The notes under the pieces are model-generated. The model worked only from the letters and a program-made list of their open reading frames with translations. It made no database searches and was not told the DNA's origin. This document shows positions 7,895-17,340 of a stretch of DNA of 39,581 bases, one piece after another. The DNA lies in the NCBI RefSeq assembly GCF_000430885.1, contig NZ_AUMW01000031.1:1-39581 (forward strand). Direction: 5' to 3'. How positions within the stretch are numbered: position 1 is the first letter of the stretch; each line of letters starts with the position of its first letter. Position numbers and translations under genes: made by a program. Source of the stretch: Desulfotruncus alcoholivorax DSM 16058 (lineage in GTDB: Bacteria > Bacillota > Desulfotomaculia > Desulfotomaculales > Desulfallaceae).

Positions 7895-8155
7895 GATAAC
7901 CACATCCCTAAAAAATTTACATTTCGCGTGCATTGGCTATACGGTTCCCCTGCTTTGGACATATCCGGAATTTTACTGTACAAATCCCCCCTGAATTAAG
8001 GTAATGGGACACAATTTCGCCAAGGAATGTCTCCAATTGATGAACCAAAATGACCCTTTTATAAAGTAGTGTAAAGGGAGGGCCTTACAGAAATCTTACA
8101 GAAAACACGCCATGTGATTATTTATAAAATTTTTGAAACGTGCCGTTAATCCTAT

Positions 8156-9778
8156 TTACCTTAAGCGGCGCACCACCAACAAGGTGAGATCGTCTTCCTG
8201 TTCGCCGCCGGAAAAACGGAACACCTTTTCTACAATAGATGATATGAAGGATTCACTCTCGGAGCCGGAAGAATAACGAAAAGCATTTAGGAACCGCGGG
8301 AAACCGTAAAGTTCACCAGTGACGTTACGGGCCTCGACGATGCCGTCTGTATAGAAGGCAATTCCACCTCCCGGGGGAATTGTCAGCGTTATTTCACTGT
8401 AGGAGATTCCACTTGCCAATCCCAGCGGCAACGCCCCTGTATCGGCTAACTCCGGGGCTGTGCCGTCCTGGGAAAACCGGACCGGACTCACATGCCCGGC
8501 GCTGGATAAGGTACAGGTCCCGGCTGAGGGGTCGAACACGGCGTAAAGAGCGGTGATAAACATTCCCACGGACACGGTGCCGCAAATGAGGTCGTTCACT
8601 CTGCTTAAAACCGCTGCGGGGCTTTCTTCCCGGGGCGCTTCAGCCCGCAGCAGGCCGACCACCGCTGCCATCAGCAGGGCCGCCGGCATGCCTTTTCCTG
8701 CCGCGTCACCCACGGCCAGACCAAAACGTCCGTCTTGCAGGGGGATGTAGTCGAAAAAATCGCCCCCTACCTGCCTGGCGGGCAGCGACACCCCCGTAAT
8801 TTCCCATCCCGGCAAGGAAGGAAACTTTTTCGGCAACAATTCCGCCTGCACAGAGCGCGCCAGCGCCAGTTCACGGTCCACGTCCCGGTAAATTTTGGCC
8901 ACCTGCTGCTGCAGCCGGTTAAAGGCCACCACCAGGTCACCCACCTCATCCAGCGACGTCACCGCCAGCGTCTGGTGCAGGCCGGGCTGGATTCCCCGGG
9001 TCATTTGCTCCAGTTTCCCGGTCACCAGTACAATGTCACGGGCCGTGTCGGAAGCGGTTACAACGCCGACAACGGCACAAAAAACAGCAACTAATACGGT
9101 AAGGATAACGAACAGGCCTACGGGCAAAGGTTTGCCTGCCAGCGGGAAAAACAGATAAGCAGATAAAAAAGTGCTTGTCGCAACAACCACAATCGAAGTG
9201 ATTGTGAGCAGTATGCGGTTTTTTACAGCCAGGCGCTTGCCTTCGTCCGGCGCGAGGCCCGTGGTCTTTTCCAGGAGCCCCCGCATCAGCCTCCGTGAGA
9301 AAGCGAAAAACAGCATGGCCAGGGATACGGTAAGAGTCAGTTCGAAGGTGGCATTTTGTAATGTCACCAGCCACCAGTTGGCCGGAATATCTTCCTTATA
9401 AAAAAAGAACCACTCGGAAAAGTGAAAAATGAGGATGAGTCCTACCCCGCAAAGCACAAGAAAAAGGAACATGTCCAGGGGGTAATTGAAAGCCTTCTTT
9501 CGAGACCTGGCAACCAGCTCTTGCTCCGGCTCATTTTCCTTCTCAAAACCGTCAAGAACATGCAAAACCGGCTTCAAATAGGCCGCTGAAAGAGCGTATA
9601 GGGCTAGAACTGCAAATAAACACTGCCCGAATACCACGGGAAAATAAAAAGTAAGCTGCTGCTTCAGGGTAACGCCTTGTATAAACTGGTTACCCATGGT
9701 TATCGCCGCAAACGCTACCGTCCCTATATACGCAGCGAGGCGAAATATCCGCCTCATTAGCCTGCGGGACGCCGTCAT
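8156..9778 (-). CDS. membrane-bound SpoIIE/RsbU-type protein phosphatase with HAMP
   Basis: The N-terminal half has several hydrophobic helices (for example LAAYIGTVAFAAITMG, FPVVFGQCLFAVLALY, FLFLVLCGVGLILIF and a pair near residues 210-265). A HAMP-like linker with SLDEVGDLVVAFNRL and a short coiled coil follow. The C-terminal 230 residues are a PP2C-type SpoIIE domain with metal aspartates in GGDFFDY, VGDAAGKGMPAALLMA, FYTDGIVEARN and EDDLTLLV. It should dephosphorylate the adjacent STAS protein in response to a membrane signal. ATG 9778 comes one base after the STAS stop with GGTG six bases ahead. In-frame ATG 9796 is an alternative overlapping the STAS gene. The tight junction implies coupled translation. 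Confidence 0.9.
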   Translation of the reverse strand: MTASRRLMRRIFRLAAYIGTVAFAAITMGNQFIQGVTLKQQLTFYFPVVFGQCLFAVLALYALSAAYLKPVLHVLDGFEKENEPEQELVARSRKKAFNYPLDMFLFLVLCGVGLILIFHFSEWFFFYKEDIPANWWLVTLQNATFELTLTVSLAMLFFAFSRRLMRGLLEKTTGLAPDEGKRLAVKNRILLTITSIVVVATSTFLSAYLFFPLAGKPLPVGLFVILTVLVAVFCAVVGVVTASDTARDIVLVTGKLEQMTRGIQPGLHQTLAVTSLDEVGDLVVAFNRLQQQVAKIYRDVDRELALARSVQAELLPKKFPSLPGWEITGVSLPARQVGGDFFDYIPLQDGRFGLAVGDAAGKGMPAALLMAAVVGLLRAEAPREESPAAVLSRVNDLICGTVSVGMFITALYAVFDPSAGTCTLSSAGHVSPVRFSQDGTAPELADTGALPLGLASGISYSEITLTIPPGGGIAFYTDGIVEARNVTGELYGFPRFLNAFRYSSGSESESFISSIVEKVFRFSGGEQEDDLTLLVVRRLR

Positions 9779-9779
9779 C

Positions 9780-10148
9780 TCAGACACCACTTTCATGATT
9801 ATTTTCTGACGCAAACACAAGACGCGCGGCGTCCTCACTGTCGAAAACCGTTATATAATCATTGAGGCCGACCATGTGAAAAATTTTGCGGTAATGACCG
9901 GAAAGATTGATGGCGCCCACCGGGCGACCGGATTCACGGCAACGACGCACCAGTCCGATGAGCAAGGCCAGGCCGGCGCTGTTGATGTAGTCCACCCCGG
10001 CGAAATCCAGCACAACCGGAGCGGATGGCTCGTCTAAAGGAAGCATCTTTTTAAATTCCTCTTCACCTTCACTGGTGATGTCGCCGCTGAGACGCAAAAA
10101 CAACATTTCTTCTTCCCATTCAGTTTGGGAATTTAATTTCTTCTTCAA
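9780..10148 (-). CDS. STAS-domain anti-anti-sigma factor (RsbV/SpoIIAA type)
   Basis: A 122-residue STAS protein. The core reads FLRLSGDITSEGEEEF, then VVLDFAGVDYINSAGLALL, in which Ser57 of INSAG is the expected phosphorylation site. Unphosphorylated STAS proteins bind the RsbW-type kinase and free its target. The start is TTG 10148 with a strong AGGAGGGA ahead. It is the first gene of the partner-switch unit; its stop abuts the phosphatase start. Together the three genes have all parts needed for phosphorylation, dephosphorylation and partner exchange. Confidence 0.92.
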   Translation of the reverse strand: MKKKLNSQTEWEEEMLFLRLSGDITSEGEEEFKKMLPLDEPSAPVVLDFAGVDYINSAGLALLIGLVRRCRESGRPVGAINLSGHYRKIFHMVGLNDYITVFDSEDAARLVFASENNHESGV

Positions 10149-10609
10149 GCCTGTCCCTCCTGCCTCCGTTCATACAATTGCCCGCCCTGTTTCCACGGTT
10201 AGACGCCTTGGGATATAACCATAGCCCAAAAACCAGCAATATTTGTCTAAAACAAAACATTCTACCTGTTCCGGGAAAACCCTGCAAATCTACGTGATTT
10301 ATGCGGTATGGACAATAAAACTCTATTATACGTCTTCAGGATGGGGATAGGTGTTAATCAGTGCAAGGAAGCAGGTTGTTTGAAAAAATTGAAACGCACC
10401 GGAAGGCGTCTTATTTTGTAAGAGTTTTGTAAGATGGGCCGTTTAATCTGACAGTAGAGACGTCCGTTTTGTTCCCTGAGAATAATTTTCCAACACTGTA
10501 ACAGTTGGAATTCCCCTGTTGGACTATTTGATGCGAGTGCAAAAAACACAAAAGGAGGTGAAGCTCGAAATCTTCAATTAAAAAAACATTTAAGGAGGAA
10601 TGCAGACAG
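10149..10609. other. divergent intergenic region between the STAS and SLH genes
   Basis: A 461-base region holding the control signals of both genes. For the STAS gene, a weak minus-strand promoter candidate is TTGCTG (10239-10234), 16 bases, TATATC (10217-10212). On the plus side there is a long leader with one clear hairpin at 10488-10510 and an AAAGGAGGTG at 10551-10560 that precedes no usable start codon. AAGGAGGAA at 10592-10600 serves the SLH gene. I found no known riboswitch class here. Confidence 0.4.
10488..10510 (+). promoter_or_regulatory. palindromic hairpin in the SLH-gene leader
   Basis: TTCCAACACTGTAACAGTTGG followed by AA forms a stem of TTCCAA/TTGGAA with an added CTG/CAG pairing around TAA. 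It has no T tract, so it is not a terminator. It could be an operator for a dimeric repressor or an mRNA-stabilising stem, both common ahead of surface-layer genes. Confidence 0.4.
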
Positions 10610-13600
10610 GTGCGTAAAGCAGGGAAGCAAAGCAAAATAATGGCCCTGATAACAATCGTGGTCCTGATGCTGGGCGTAATACCGCAGGCGGCAGTGGGCA
10701 GCATGCCGCCGGACATCAGCGGTCACTGGGCCCAAAGCCAGATAACCGACTGGCTGAACCAAGGATTGGCCGGCGGCTATCCCGACAGCACATTCAAACC
10801 GGACAACAGCATCACCAGGGCGGAATTCATGGTGCTGGTAAACAAAGCCTTCGGTTTTACAGAAACGGCGCAAGCCCGTTACAAAGATGTAAAAACCTCT
10901 GATTGGTTTGCCACAGACCTAGCCAGGGCTAAAGAAGCGGGCTATGTATCGGGTTACCCGGACGGAACAATCCGCCCGAACAACAGCATCAGCAGGCAGG
11001 AGGCAGCCTCCATGCTTGCAAGACTGTTAAAGCTGAACACAGCGGACACATCATCAGTAAGCAAATTTAAAGACGCAGCCCAAATACCCCGGTGGAGCAA
11101 GGGAGCAATAAGCGCGGCGGCAGCAGCAGGGTACATGCAGGGCTACCCGGACATGACCTTCCGGCCGGAAAAAAAAGTAACCAGGGCTGAGGCAATAGTG
11201 TTTCTGAGCCGTTCCCTGGCCGGCGGCAACAGCCCGGCCGTACCTCAAAAGACTGTAACCTATAACCAGGCCGGAACATACGGCCCGGCAAGCGGACAGG
11301 AAACTATTAACGGTGACGTATGCATAACAGCCTCCGGAGTGGTGCTGAAGAATGTCCTAATATCAGGAAACCTGGTGCTGGACAAAGGCATAGGTGAAGG
11401 AAGCGTAACCCTGAACAACATCACGGTAAAAGGTACAACCACCATACTGGGCGGCGGGGCAAACAGCGTAACATTTGAAAATTGCGCCACGGCGGACATA
11501 ACGTTAAACAAAGAAGGAGCCAGACTGGTAGCCAAAGGCAAGAGCGGGCTTGGCAAAGTAACAATGAAAACAGGCGGCCGCCTGGTGGAAGACAGCCTGG
11601 AAGGAAATGGCTTCACCAGCGTGACAATAGCCGGAGAGAGTGCAAAAACTGTACTGGCAGGCGAATTCGACAGCGTACAGCTGGATGCGGCAAAAGTCAG
11701 CCTGGAAATAACAAGCGGTGTGGTTAATGACCTTACCATAACAGCACACGGTAAAGATGCCAAAGTGACCGGAAAGGGGCAGATAAATACAGCCAACGTC
11801 AATGCCACAGGTGTTGTCATTGAGCAAAAGCCCGGAAAAATAAACATAGGCAATAACATAACAGCAATCATAGCCGGCAAGACGGAAAAAGGAGACACTG
11901 CAGCGGGCGGTGGTGGTGGCAGCAGTAGCTCCGGCTCATCACTTCCGGCGGGATATAGCGTTAACGGCAATACAGCCACCGTGGCCAACCTGGAGGGAAT
12001 ACTATACGCCTTGAACCAGTCAGGCATAACAGTAATCAATGGCAAGGGCTCGAACATAACCGGCAATGTCATAATTAACAAACCCGGCCTGACGCTGCAA
12101 AATATGACCATTACCGGTGACCTGGAGGCCGGCTCCGGGATAGGTGCCGGCGACCTGACCCTGGAAAGCGTAAATGTAACCGGCAAGACAACATTCAACG
12201 GCGGCGGCAGCAACAGTGTCCACCTTACCGGAACAACACAGCTGCAGGGAACGGTGGAAATCAACAGAGAAGGACTGCGGCTGGTTGCAGATTCGGGCAG
12301 TGTATTGGTAACCGGCAATATCCGGATGAACATGCCGGCCACACTGGAAGCGGCGGCCAATGTATTCACCGGGACGGTAACAATCAATATTCCCACGACC
12401 TATACAGGAAGCAGTGACGTAGTAATTGCCGCGCCATTAAGCGGAAGCATTAACATCCAGCAGACAACAGCTGCAGTGGGCATACAAGTAACCGAATCGG
12501 GCAGCGCCAGCATTAATATTACCGCAGCCAATGCAAGAATTGAAATAGCGCCGGGTGTAACAGTAACCGGAACCATTTCTATTGCAGCAACAGCTGCCGG
12601 AGTTGAGATTGAAAACTCCGGAACTATTAACCAACTGAACGCACAGGTGACCACTACCATTACGGGTAACGCACCGGATAATATTTCAGGTACGGCCCCA
12701 ACTTTAAAGGCGGCAAAGCCGGCGGCAACCCCGTCCGGTGGCGCGGTGTCCCTTGGTACACAGATAGTTCTTTCTTCCGCCACAGTTGGATCGGCGGTCT
12801 ACTATACAATTGACGGCAGTGTTCCTGGTGCCACTGTTTCTGATTCAGTGTATAAATACACGGGAGCAATCACCATTGCAAAAGCAATGACGATCAAAGC
12901 CATAGCAACCAAGGCAGATATGCTGAACAGTGATGTAATGACCGAAAGTTACACTATCGGCGGCGGTGGTGGAAGTACTCCAACAAATAACCCCCCGGTA
13001 GCCAAGCCGGTGGCTGACCGGTCAGTTATCATGGGCGGAAACAATTTGATTCTTACGGGAGCAGACTTAGCCACCGACCCGGACGGGGATGCCTTGACTG
13101 TTACAGGTGCCACTTACGGAACGGCAGGAATCGTAAGCCTGGACTGGTTAAATGGCAGCCTGGTAATCTCGCCGCTGGCAGCGGGAACAACCACGGTCAC
13201 GGCATCAGTATATGACAGCGCAAATCAAGGAGTAGACGTATCATTTAGCGTTACAGTTAACGAAGGGGCGGCAATAAGTAACTTTGCGTGTGTTGATCAT
13301 GACGACACCTCTGCAACATTCACATGGACGGCGCCAACCGGGGCAAGTCAAGTGATAATCTTTCAGACTAAAACTGACCCTGATACGGTCCCCTCTGGAC
13401 AGTCTATTACCTGGAAAGGCACAGAGGTGGCTCCGGACGCTGGCACCGGAACAGTAGTAAACTTAGATCCTGGAATAAAGTATTGGTTTTATCTGCACGT
13501 CATTGGCGGCACTAATGCCGGTGATTCAAATATTGTCAGCTTATCCACAAGTGTGCTTGGCCCAAGTCAGATTGTTGTTCATAACAACGCAGGGCTTCCA

Positions 13601-15442
13601 GATTATGTTGAGGTATATGACTTGCTGGAGGGCGATACCGTCAATGTCTATGACTCTGCAGATGGTGGTAGCCCACTGGGATCCCAAACGGTTGGCCAAG
13701 ATGAAACAGATGTAAACATAAGTATTGATCAATTGGGTTCTGTGGCAGGTTCAGTCTTTGTAACAGTAACAAGACCACCTGATAATGAAAGTAACCGAGT
13801 AGAAAAAACGTATGATGCTGAATTCTCTCCTCCGAGTAATGTTTCAGCTTTACCATCGCACAATGATGCCGGTGAAGCAGTAAACATCATCACATGGAAC
13901 GATAGTGAATCTCAAAATGTAACGAGTTACTATATTATACGTTACGATGTAAACACTGACGCCGCGGAGTATATCGGCAGCGTTATTGACAAAAACACAC
14001 AAACCTATACCGATACAACTGCTGTACCGGGAACAGCCTATATCTATTGTGTTGTAGCAGGTGATGGAAACAAGACATTTGCGTTATCTGAACCAAGCGC
14101 ACAAATAACAACATTACAAAACACTGCTCCGTCAGAGTCCGTAACGCTGGAATACCTGGGACATTCCGCCTTTGTCCTGACCACTCCGGGTGGCCAAAGG
14201 GTTCTGCTGGATCCCGAACATAGCTATGGTAATGCTTTGGACCCGGTTGACCTGGCCATCATCTCCCACGAGCATAGTGACCACAACCAGGTAGCGGCAG
14301 CAGCTCCCGGTCTGGGAGAGGACAAGGTAATTCACGGAATCAATGGTGGGAGCTTCAATTCTGTTACAGATGCCGTTTATGGTGACCTGACGGTGAGTAA
14401 CGTTCAGACCAGCCACTTTGATAATGCTCAAAATAATGCCAGCTTTATCTTGTCCACAGCTGGAATGCGCCTTGTGCATATGGGGGACTCACTGGGTACC
14501 TGTGACATGAGCGTCCTAAATGAATTTGGGCTGGGAACCAACGGTCCGCCGGCGGACGAGATGGCTCAAAATCTAAAAGGCCCCTCAGGCATCGATGTGC
14601 TGATGATTCCCATTGGAGACTCTATGGGAATGAATGGTCTCGACACTTCTGTAGTGATAAAAGCCATTGAAAAGCTGGCGCCCAAAATCGTCATTCCTAT
14701 CCATTCGTGGAACGAAACAAACATTTCTAATTTCCTTGCAGCCGTTGGAGATACACACCCTGAATGGAGCATAGTAAATCCCCGGGATTCCCAGGTAACA
14801 TTCACAGCCGGTGACTTATCCGCCGGTACGGTGATCTGGAACATGCAGCCGTCAAGTTCAATAAACGGGTTATGGCCCACCTCGTCAGCCGGCGTTGCCG
14901 GAAGTGACACGGCGCTGGATGTCAATGTAGATACAACCAGTATTGCGGACGGCACGGGTGTAAGCGTGGAACTGGTGGACACAGCCGGGAATTCCCTGAG
15001 CCCGCAGGTAACAGGCGCCTCCACTATCAGCAACAATTCGGCTATAGTTTCCCTGGCCATTCCGGGAACAGTGCCGGCGGGTTATTACAGACTAAAAGCG
15101 GTTGCCGGCGACAGTAGCAACACCGGTGCTGTTTTCACCGTTAATTCCGCTTCAATCAACTATGTAAGCCCGTGGCCAACAGGCAGCGAAGTTGGAACTG
15201 AAGCAACAACGGATGTTGCAATAACGACAGCAGGTATTGCTGATGGCACCCCGGTGACGGTAGAACTGGTAACAACCTGCGGGGACTCCCTGGGTCAGCC
15301 GGTAATAAGCACATCTACCATCAGCAACAATGAGGCCACAGTATCCTTAACAATTCCGGCGTGGGTACCGTTTGGAAGCTACAAGCTGAAAATAATGGCC
15401 GGTGACGATTTCCACGGCAGCACAGATTATTATATATATTGA
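10610..15442 (+). CDS. SLH-anchored surface protein with a metallo-beta-lactamase-fold domain
   Basis: A 1610-residue secreted protein from GTG 10610. A signal peptide (IMALITIVVLMLGVIPQAAVG) is followed by three SLH repeats at about 33-200 (DISGHWAQSQI, YKDVKTSDWFATDL, FKDAAQIPRWSKGAI), which attach it to the cell wall. About 215-690 is repetitive beta-rich sequence. A chitobiase-like module (VYYTIDGSVPGATVSD), a cadherin/Ig-like module (TDPDGDALTVTGATY) and fibronectin-like modules follow. Residues about 1175-1395 form a UlaG-like MBL fold: H-E-H-S-D-H at 1220-1225, His1269, Asp1293 in MGDS, His1365 in IPIHSW. Two related repeats of about 85 residues end the protein. It is probably a cell-surface hydrolase; the substrate is unknown. 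A strong terminator follows. Confidence 0.9.
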   Translation: MRKAGKQSKIMALITIVVLMLGVIPQAAVGSMPPDISGHWAQSQITDWLNQGLAGGYPDSTFKPDNSITRAEFMVLVNKAFGFTETAQARYKDVKTSDWFATDLARAKEAGYVSGYPDGTIRPNNSISRQEAASMLARLLKLNTADTSSVSKFKDAAQIPRWSKGAISAAAAAGYMQGYPDMTFRPEKKVTRAEAIVFLSRSLAGGNSPAVPQKTVTYNQAGTYGPASGQETINGDVCITASGVVLKNVLISGNLVLDKGIGEGSVTLNNITVKGTTTILGGGANSVTFENCATADITLNKEGARLVAKGKSGLGKVTMKTGGRLVEDSLEGNGFTSVTIAGESAKTVLAGEFDSVQLDAAKVSLEITSGVVNDLTITAHGKDAKVTGKGQINTANVNATGVVIEQKPGKINIGNNITAIIAGKTEKGDTAAGGGGGSSSSGSSLPAGYSVNGNTATVANLEGILYALNQSGITVINGKGSNITGNVIINKPGLTLQNMTITGDLEAGSGIGAGDLTLESVNVTGKTTFNGGGSNSVHLTGTTQLQGTVEINREGLRLVADSGSVLVTGNIRMNMPATLEAAANVFTGTVTINIPTTYTGSSDVVIAAPLSGSINIQQTTAAVGIQVTESGSASINITAANARIEIAPGVTVTGTISIAATAAGVEIENSGTINQLNAQVTTTITGNAPDNISGTAPTLKAAKPAATPSGGAVSLGTQIVLSSATVGSAVYYTIDGSVPGATVSDSVYKYTGAITIAKAMTIKAIATKADMLNSDVMTESYTIGGGGGSTPTNNPPVAKPVADRSVIMGGNNLILTGADLATDPDGDALTVTGATYGTAGIVSLDWLNGSLVISPLAAGTTTVTASVYDSANQGVDVSFSVTVNEGAAISNFACVDHDDTSATFTWTAPTGASQVIIFQTKTDPDTVPSGQSITWKGTEVAPDAGTGTVVNLDPGIKYWFYLHVIGGTNAGDSNIVSLSTSVLGPSQIVVHNNAGLPDYVEVYDLLEGDTVNVYDSADGGSPLGSQTVGQDETDVNISIDQLGSVAGSVFVTVTRPPDNESNRVEKTYDAEFSPPSNVSALPSHNDAGEAVNIITWNDSESQNVTSYYIIRYDVNTDAAEYIGSVIDKNTQTYTDTTAVPGTAYIYCVVAGDGNKTFALSEPSAQITTLQNTAPSESVTLEYLGHSAFVLTTPGGQRVLLDPEHSYGNALDPVDLAIISHEHSDHNQVAAAAPGLGEDKVIHGINGGSFNSVTDAVYGDLTVSNVQTSHFDNAQNNASFILSTAGMRLVHMGDSLGTCDMSVLNEFGLGTNGPPADEMAQNLKGPSGIDVLMIPIGDSMGMNGLDTSVVIKAIEKLAPKIVIPIHSWNETNISNFLAAVGDTHPEWSIVNPRDSQVTFTAGDLSAGTVIWNMQPSSSINGLWPTSSAGVAGSDTALDVNVDTTSIADGTGVSVELVDTAGNSLSPQVTGASTISNNSAIVSLAIPGTVPAGYYRLKAVAGDSSNTGAVFTVNSASINYVSPWPTGSEVGTEATTDVAITTAGIADGTPVTVELVTTCGDSLGQPVISTSTISNNEATVSLTIPAWVPFGSYKLKIMAGDDFHGSTDYYIY

Positions 15443-15463
15443 CGTTTGGGTAGATAAACCAAT

Positions 15464-15507
15464 AGAGCCGGGCGGGAATACTTTCCCAACCGGCTCTTAC
15501 ACTTTTT
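15464..15507 (+). terminator. rho-independent terminator of the SLH gene
   Basis: AGAGCCGG (15464-15471) pairs with CCGGCTCT (15490-15497), with an inner GGGAA/TTCCC pairing, followed by TTACACTTTTT. It lies 22 bases after the stop codon. Confidence 0.9.
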
Positions 15508-15685
15508 GATAACTAATTAGCTAAGAATATAAATAAATTTGGCTAGGTCACCTTCAAGGAGTGTGTGGAATTTATCTTATTGATTATCCAGTGATGGGTG
15601 TGGGTTTGGAAGGAAGGGTTAGATCTATTATGCGAGGGAGAAGAATTATTTTCTTGTATATACAAAAATTATATTACAGTATAAA

Positions 15686-15694
15686 TGTTATAAT
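15686..15694 (+). promoter_or_regulatory. extended -10 promoter of the BREX remnant
   Basis: TGTTATAAT matches the extended -10 element TGnTATAAT. No good -35 element is seen 17 bases upstream. It precedes the brxA fragment start at 15728 by about 34 bases and may be the surviving promoter of the former BREX operon. Confidence 0.45.
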
Positions 15695-15727
15695 GATATA
15701 AAAAGTGGCCCGGAGGCATAGTCATAA

Positions 15728-15937
15728 TTGGAAAATATACCAAATTACTCAACAACATTAAAATATATGCCTTTTCTTTTTTTAGAGGTAAAAAAGGCTG
15801 CAAGCCTTAAAGTACAAGGGCTCGGCTATTCCGAAATTGTAAGCCGGTCAATAAAAGATAATATTTTTCAGGTCAACACGGAAAGCAGAAAAAAGGAAAT
15901 TGCCGCAGCGGTCATCAAAAGGCTTAGCTGGATTTAA
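15728..15937 (+). pseudogene. brxA (DUF1819) N-terminal fragment
   Basis: TTG 15728, behind GGAGG, starts a frame with LKYMPFLFLEVKKAASLKVQGLG in two parts. It continues SRSIKDNIFQVNTESRKKEIA and then IKRLSWI before stopping at 15937. This is the typical start of BrxA, the small first protein of type I BREX clusters, normally about 200 residues. Only about 65 residues remain. The frame then runs into pglX sequence in another frame, so a deletion has removed the rest of brxA, all of brxB and brxC, and the start of pglX. The assignment rests on recognising the family pattern, not on a search. Confidence 0.65.
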
Positions 15938-16881
15938 ATGTTTGTCCATACAGGAAAGCAATGGCATCCCAAGGGAAACGGCGGACTACTTTGCCGGTGG
16001 GCATAAAAGTTTAAAGAAAGATTTTCAATATCTAATTGACGTGTTCCATGACGCCAAGGAATACGGTTCCATATTGAATGTTGAGCCGGTTGATTTTGAC
16101 GCCCTGGAAAGAAGGCTGGGGGAAATAAGGGCGCACGGCACGGGTGATTTGTTTACTGAAGCGTACCGGAGGGCTATATTGGAGAAAGTGCCCGCGCTGA
16201 TAAAGCAGGCCAGGATAATGAGCGGGTAATATGATGTGGTATGTACGAATCCTCCTTATATGGGTAGAAACGGGATGGGATCTAAGCTTTCAGAGTATGT
16301 AAAGAAAAATTATCCAGATACAAAGTTGGATATGAGCACTGTTTTCATGGAAAAAACATTAGATATGTGCAGCCCACACGGAATGATGGCAATGATAAAC
16401 ATCCCGGTTTGGATGTCGAAATCCAGTTTTGAGCAATTACGGCTTATTATTTTAAACAGACATACATTGATAAATATGCTTCATTTTGGTAGGGGTGTAT
16501 TCGGATCTGATTTTGGAACCACTGCTTTTGTGATTAACAAATCGTTAATTAATGATTATGCTTCCGTCTTCAGGCAGCTATACGATCAAATTGGCAATGT
16601 TGACTCATTAAAGCAAAAAGAAAAATGGTTTTTTGAAAACAAAGGGCACTTTATCGTACAAGGCGGGAAAAAACAAGGCCCGGAAAAAGAAAGAGCATAT
16701 TGCCAGGCAAATGAAGGAGTGCATGGAGTATGACCAGGTCATCGCCCACGTGGCCAACCAAAAAATCGAGATCGACCTGGATGACGGTGTAAAAGTAAAT
16801 TGCGCCAAGTTCCAGAGTGTGGAAATCCCCCGGGGTGAGGGCAAAAAGCCATTAAAGGCCGATTTGCTGGCCAAAATATAA
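15938..16881 (+). pseudogene. pglX (BREX adenine methyltransferase), internally deleted and interrupted
   Basis: A text typical of BREX PglX runs ADYFAGGHKSLKKDFQYLID, GSILNVEPVDFDALERRL, then PALIKQARIMSG. A TAA at 16227-16229 follows, in frame, and directly after it comes YDVVCTNPPYMGRNGMGSKL. NPPY is the catalytic motif IV of N6-adenine methyltransferases. The middle of the gene follows (YVKKNYPDTKLDMSTVFMEK) up to about 16660. There the frame changes and only the last segment of PglX remains ([18 protein letters not shown] to LLAKI, stop 16881). Normal PglX is about 1200 residues; here roughly 300 remain. It cannot give a working methyltransferase. Confidence 0.75.
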
Positions 16882-16897
16882 ATAGAGGTGTTTTCAA

Positions 16898-17245
16898 ATG
16901 AAACGAAAATCGTTATCTGAAACGGAAAATAGAGTATTAAGAGGGTTCATAGAGTATTTAACAAATTTATATCCCGAACAAGTGGTTTCAATTGAGTTAT
17001 TCGGTTCCAAGGCCCGCGGAAACGCGGAACCCGATTCGGATATAGATTTATTGATTATTGTTAAAGACCGGAATAACATTGACCGCTATAAGATATACGA
17101 TTACGTGCTTGATGCCGAGTTGGATCATGAAATAAACATCTCTTTAAAAATATATAACAAGGATGACTATAATAAACTGGTTAAAATGAATGTTCCCTTT
17201 GCCACCAACGTTCAAAAAGAGGGAGTTACCTTATGGACGATGTAA
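16898..17245 (+). CDS. MNT-domain nucleotidyltransferase, antitoxin of a HEPN/MNT pair
   Basis: A 115-residue minimal nucleotidyltransferase starting MKRKSLSETENRVLRGF with AGAGGTG ahead. The motif GSX10DXD is complete: Gly36-Ser37 in LFGSKARGN and Asp48-Ile-Asp50 in DSDIDLLIIV. MntA-type proteins neutralise HEPN RNases by transferring AMP groups to a tyrosine near the RNase site. It overlaps the HEPN start by 13 bases, the usual antitoxin-toxin coupling. The partner is truncated, so this antitoxin appears orphaned. Such pairs are often carried inside BREX clusters, which fits its place between pglX and brxL remnants. Confidence 0.85.
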   Translation: MKRKSLSETENRVLRGFIEYLTNLYPEQVVSIELFGSKARGNAEPDSDIDLLIIVKDRNNIDRYKIYDYVLDAELDHEINISLKIYNKDDYNKLVKMNVPFATNVQKEGVTLWTM

Positions 17246-17340
17246 ATTATAAAGATTTGGCACGCTACCGCATTGAAATGGCTGAAAGTAAAATAAAAGC
17301 TGCAGAAATTCTTATCAAACAAGGTATGTTGATTATATAG
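17233..17340 (+). pseudogene. HEPN-domain toxin, N-terminal fragment
   Basis: ATG 17233 overlaps the end of the MNT gene. It reads MDDVNYKDLARYRIEMAESK and KAAEILIKQG, the first helix pair of HEPN RNases, then stops at TAG 17338-17340 after 35 residues. A complete HEPN protein has about 110-140 residues with an R-x4-6-H site in its second half, which is missing. At about 17320-17328 the sequence passes in another frame into brxL, so a deletion joined the two genes. Confidence 0.65.

Noticed and set aside
11260-12396. Long minus-strand open frame (378 codons) inside the SLH gene
   Set aside because: It mirrors the Thr/Gly/Val-rich repeats of the SLH protein, has no ribosome binding site, and the plus-strand frame has clear domains throughout.
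16227-16229. Programmed stop-codon read-through in pglX (TAA) or brxL (TAA at 17904)
   Set aside because: Both genes also have large deletions, so simple decay is the better explanation; no read-through signal is visible.
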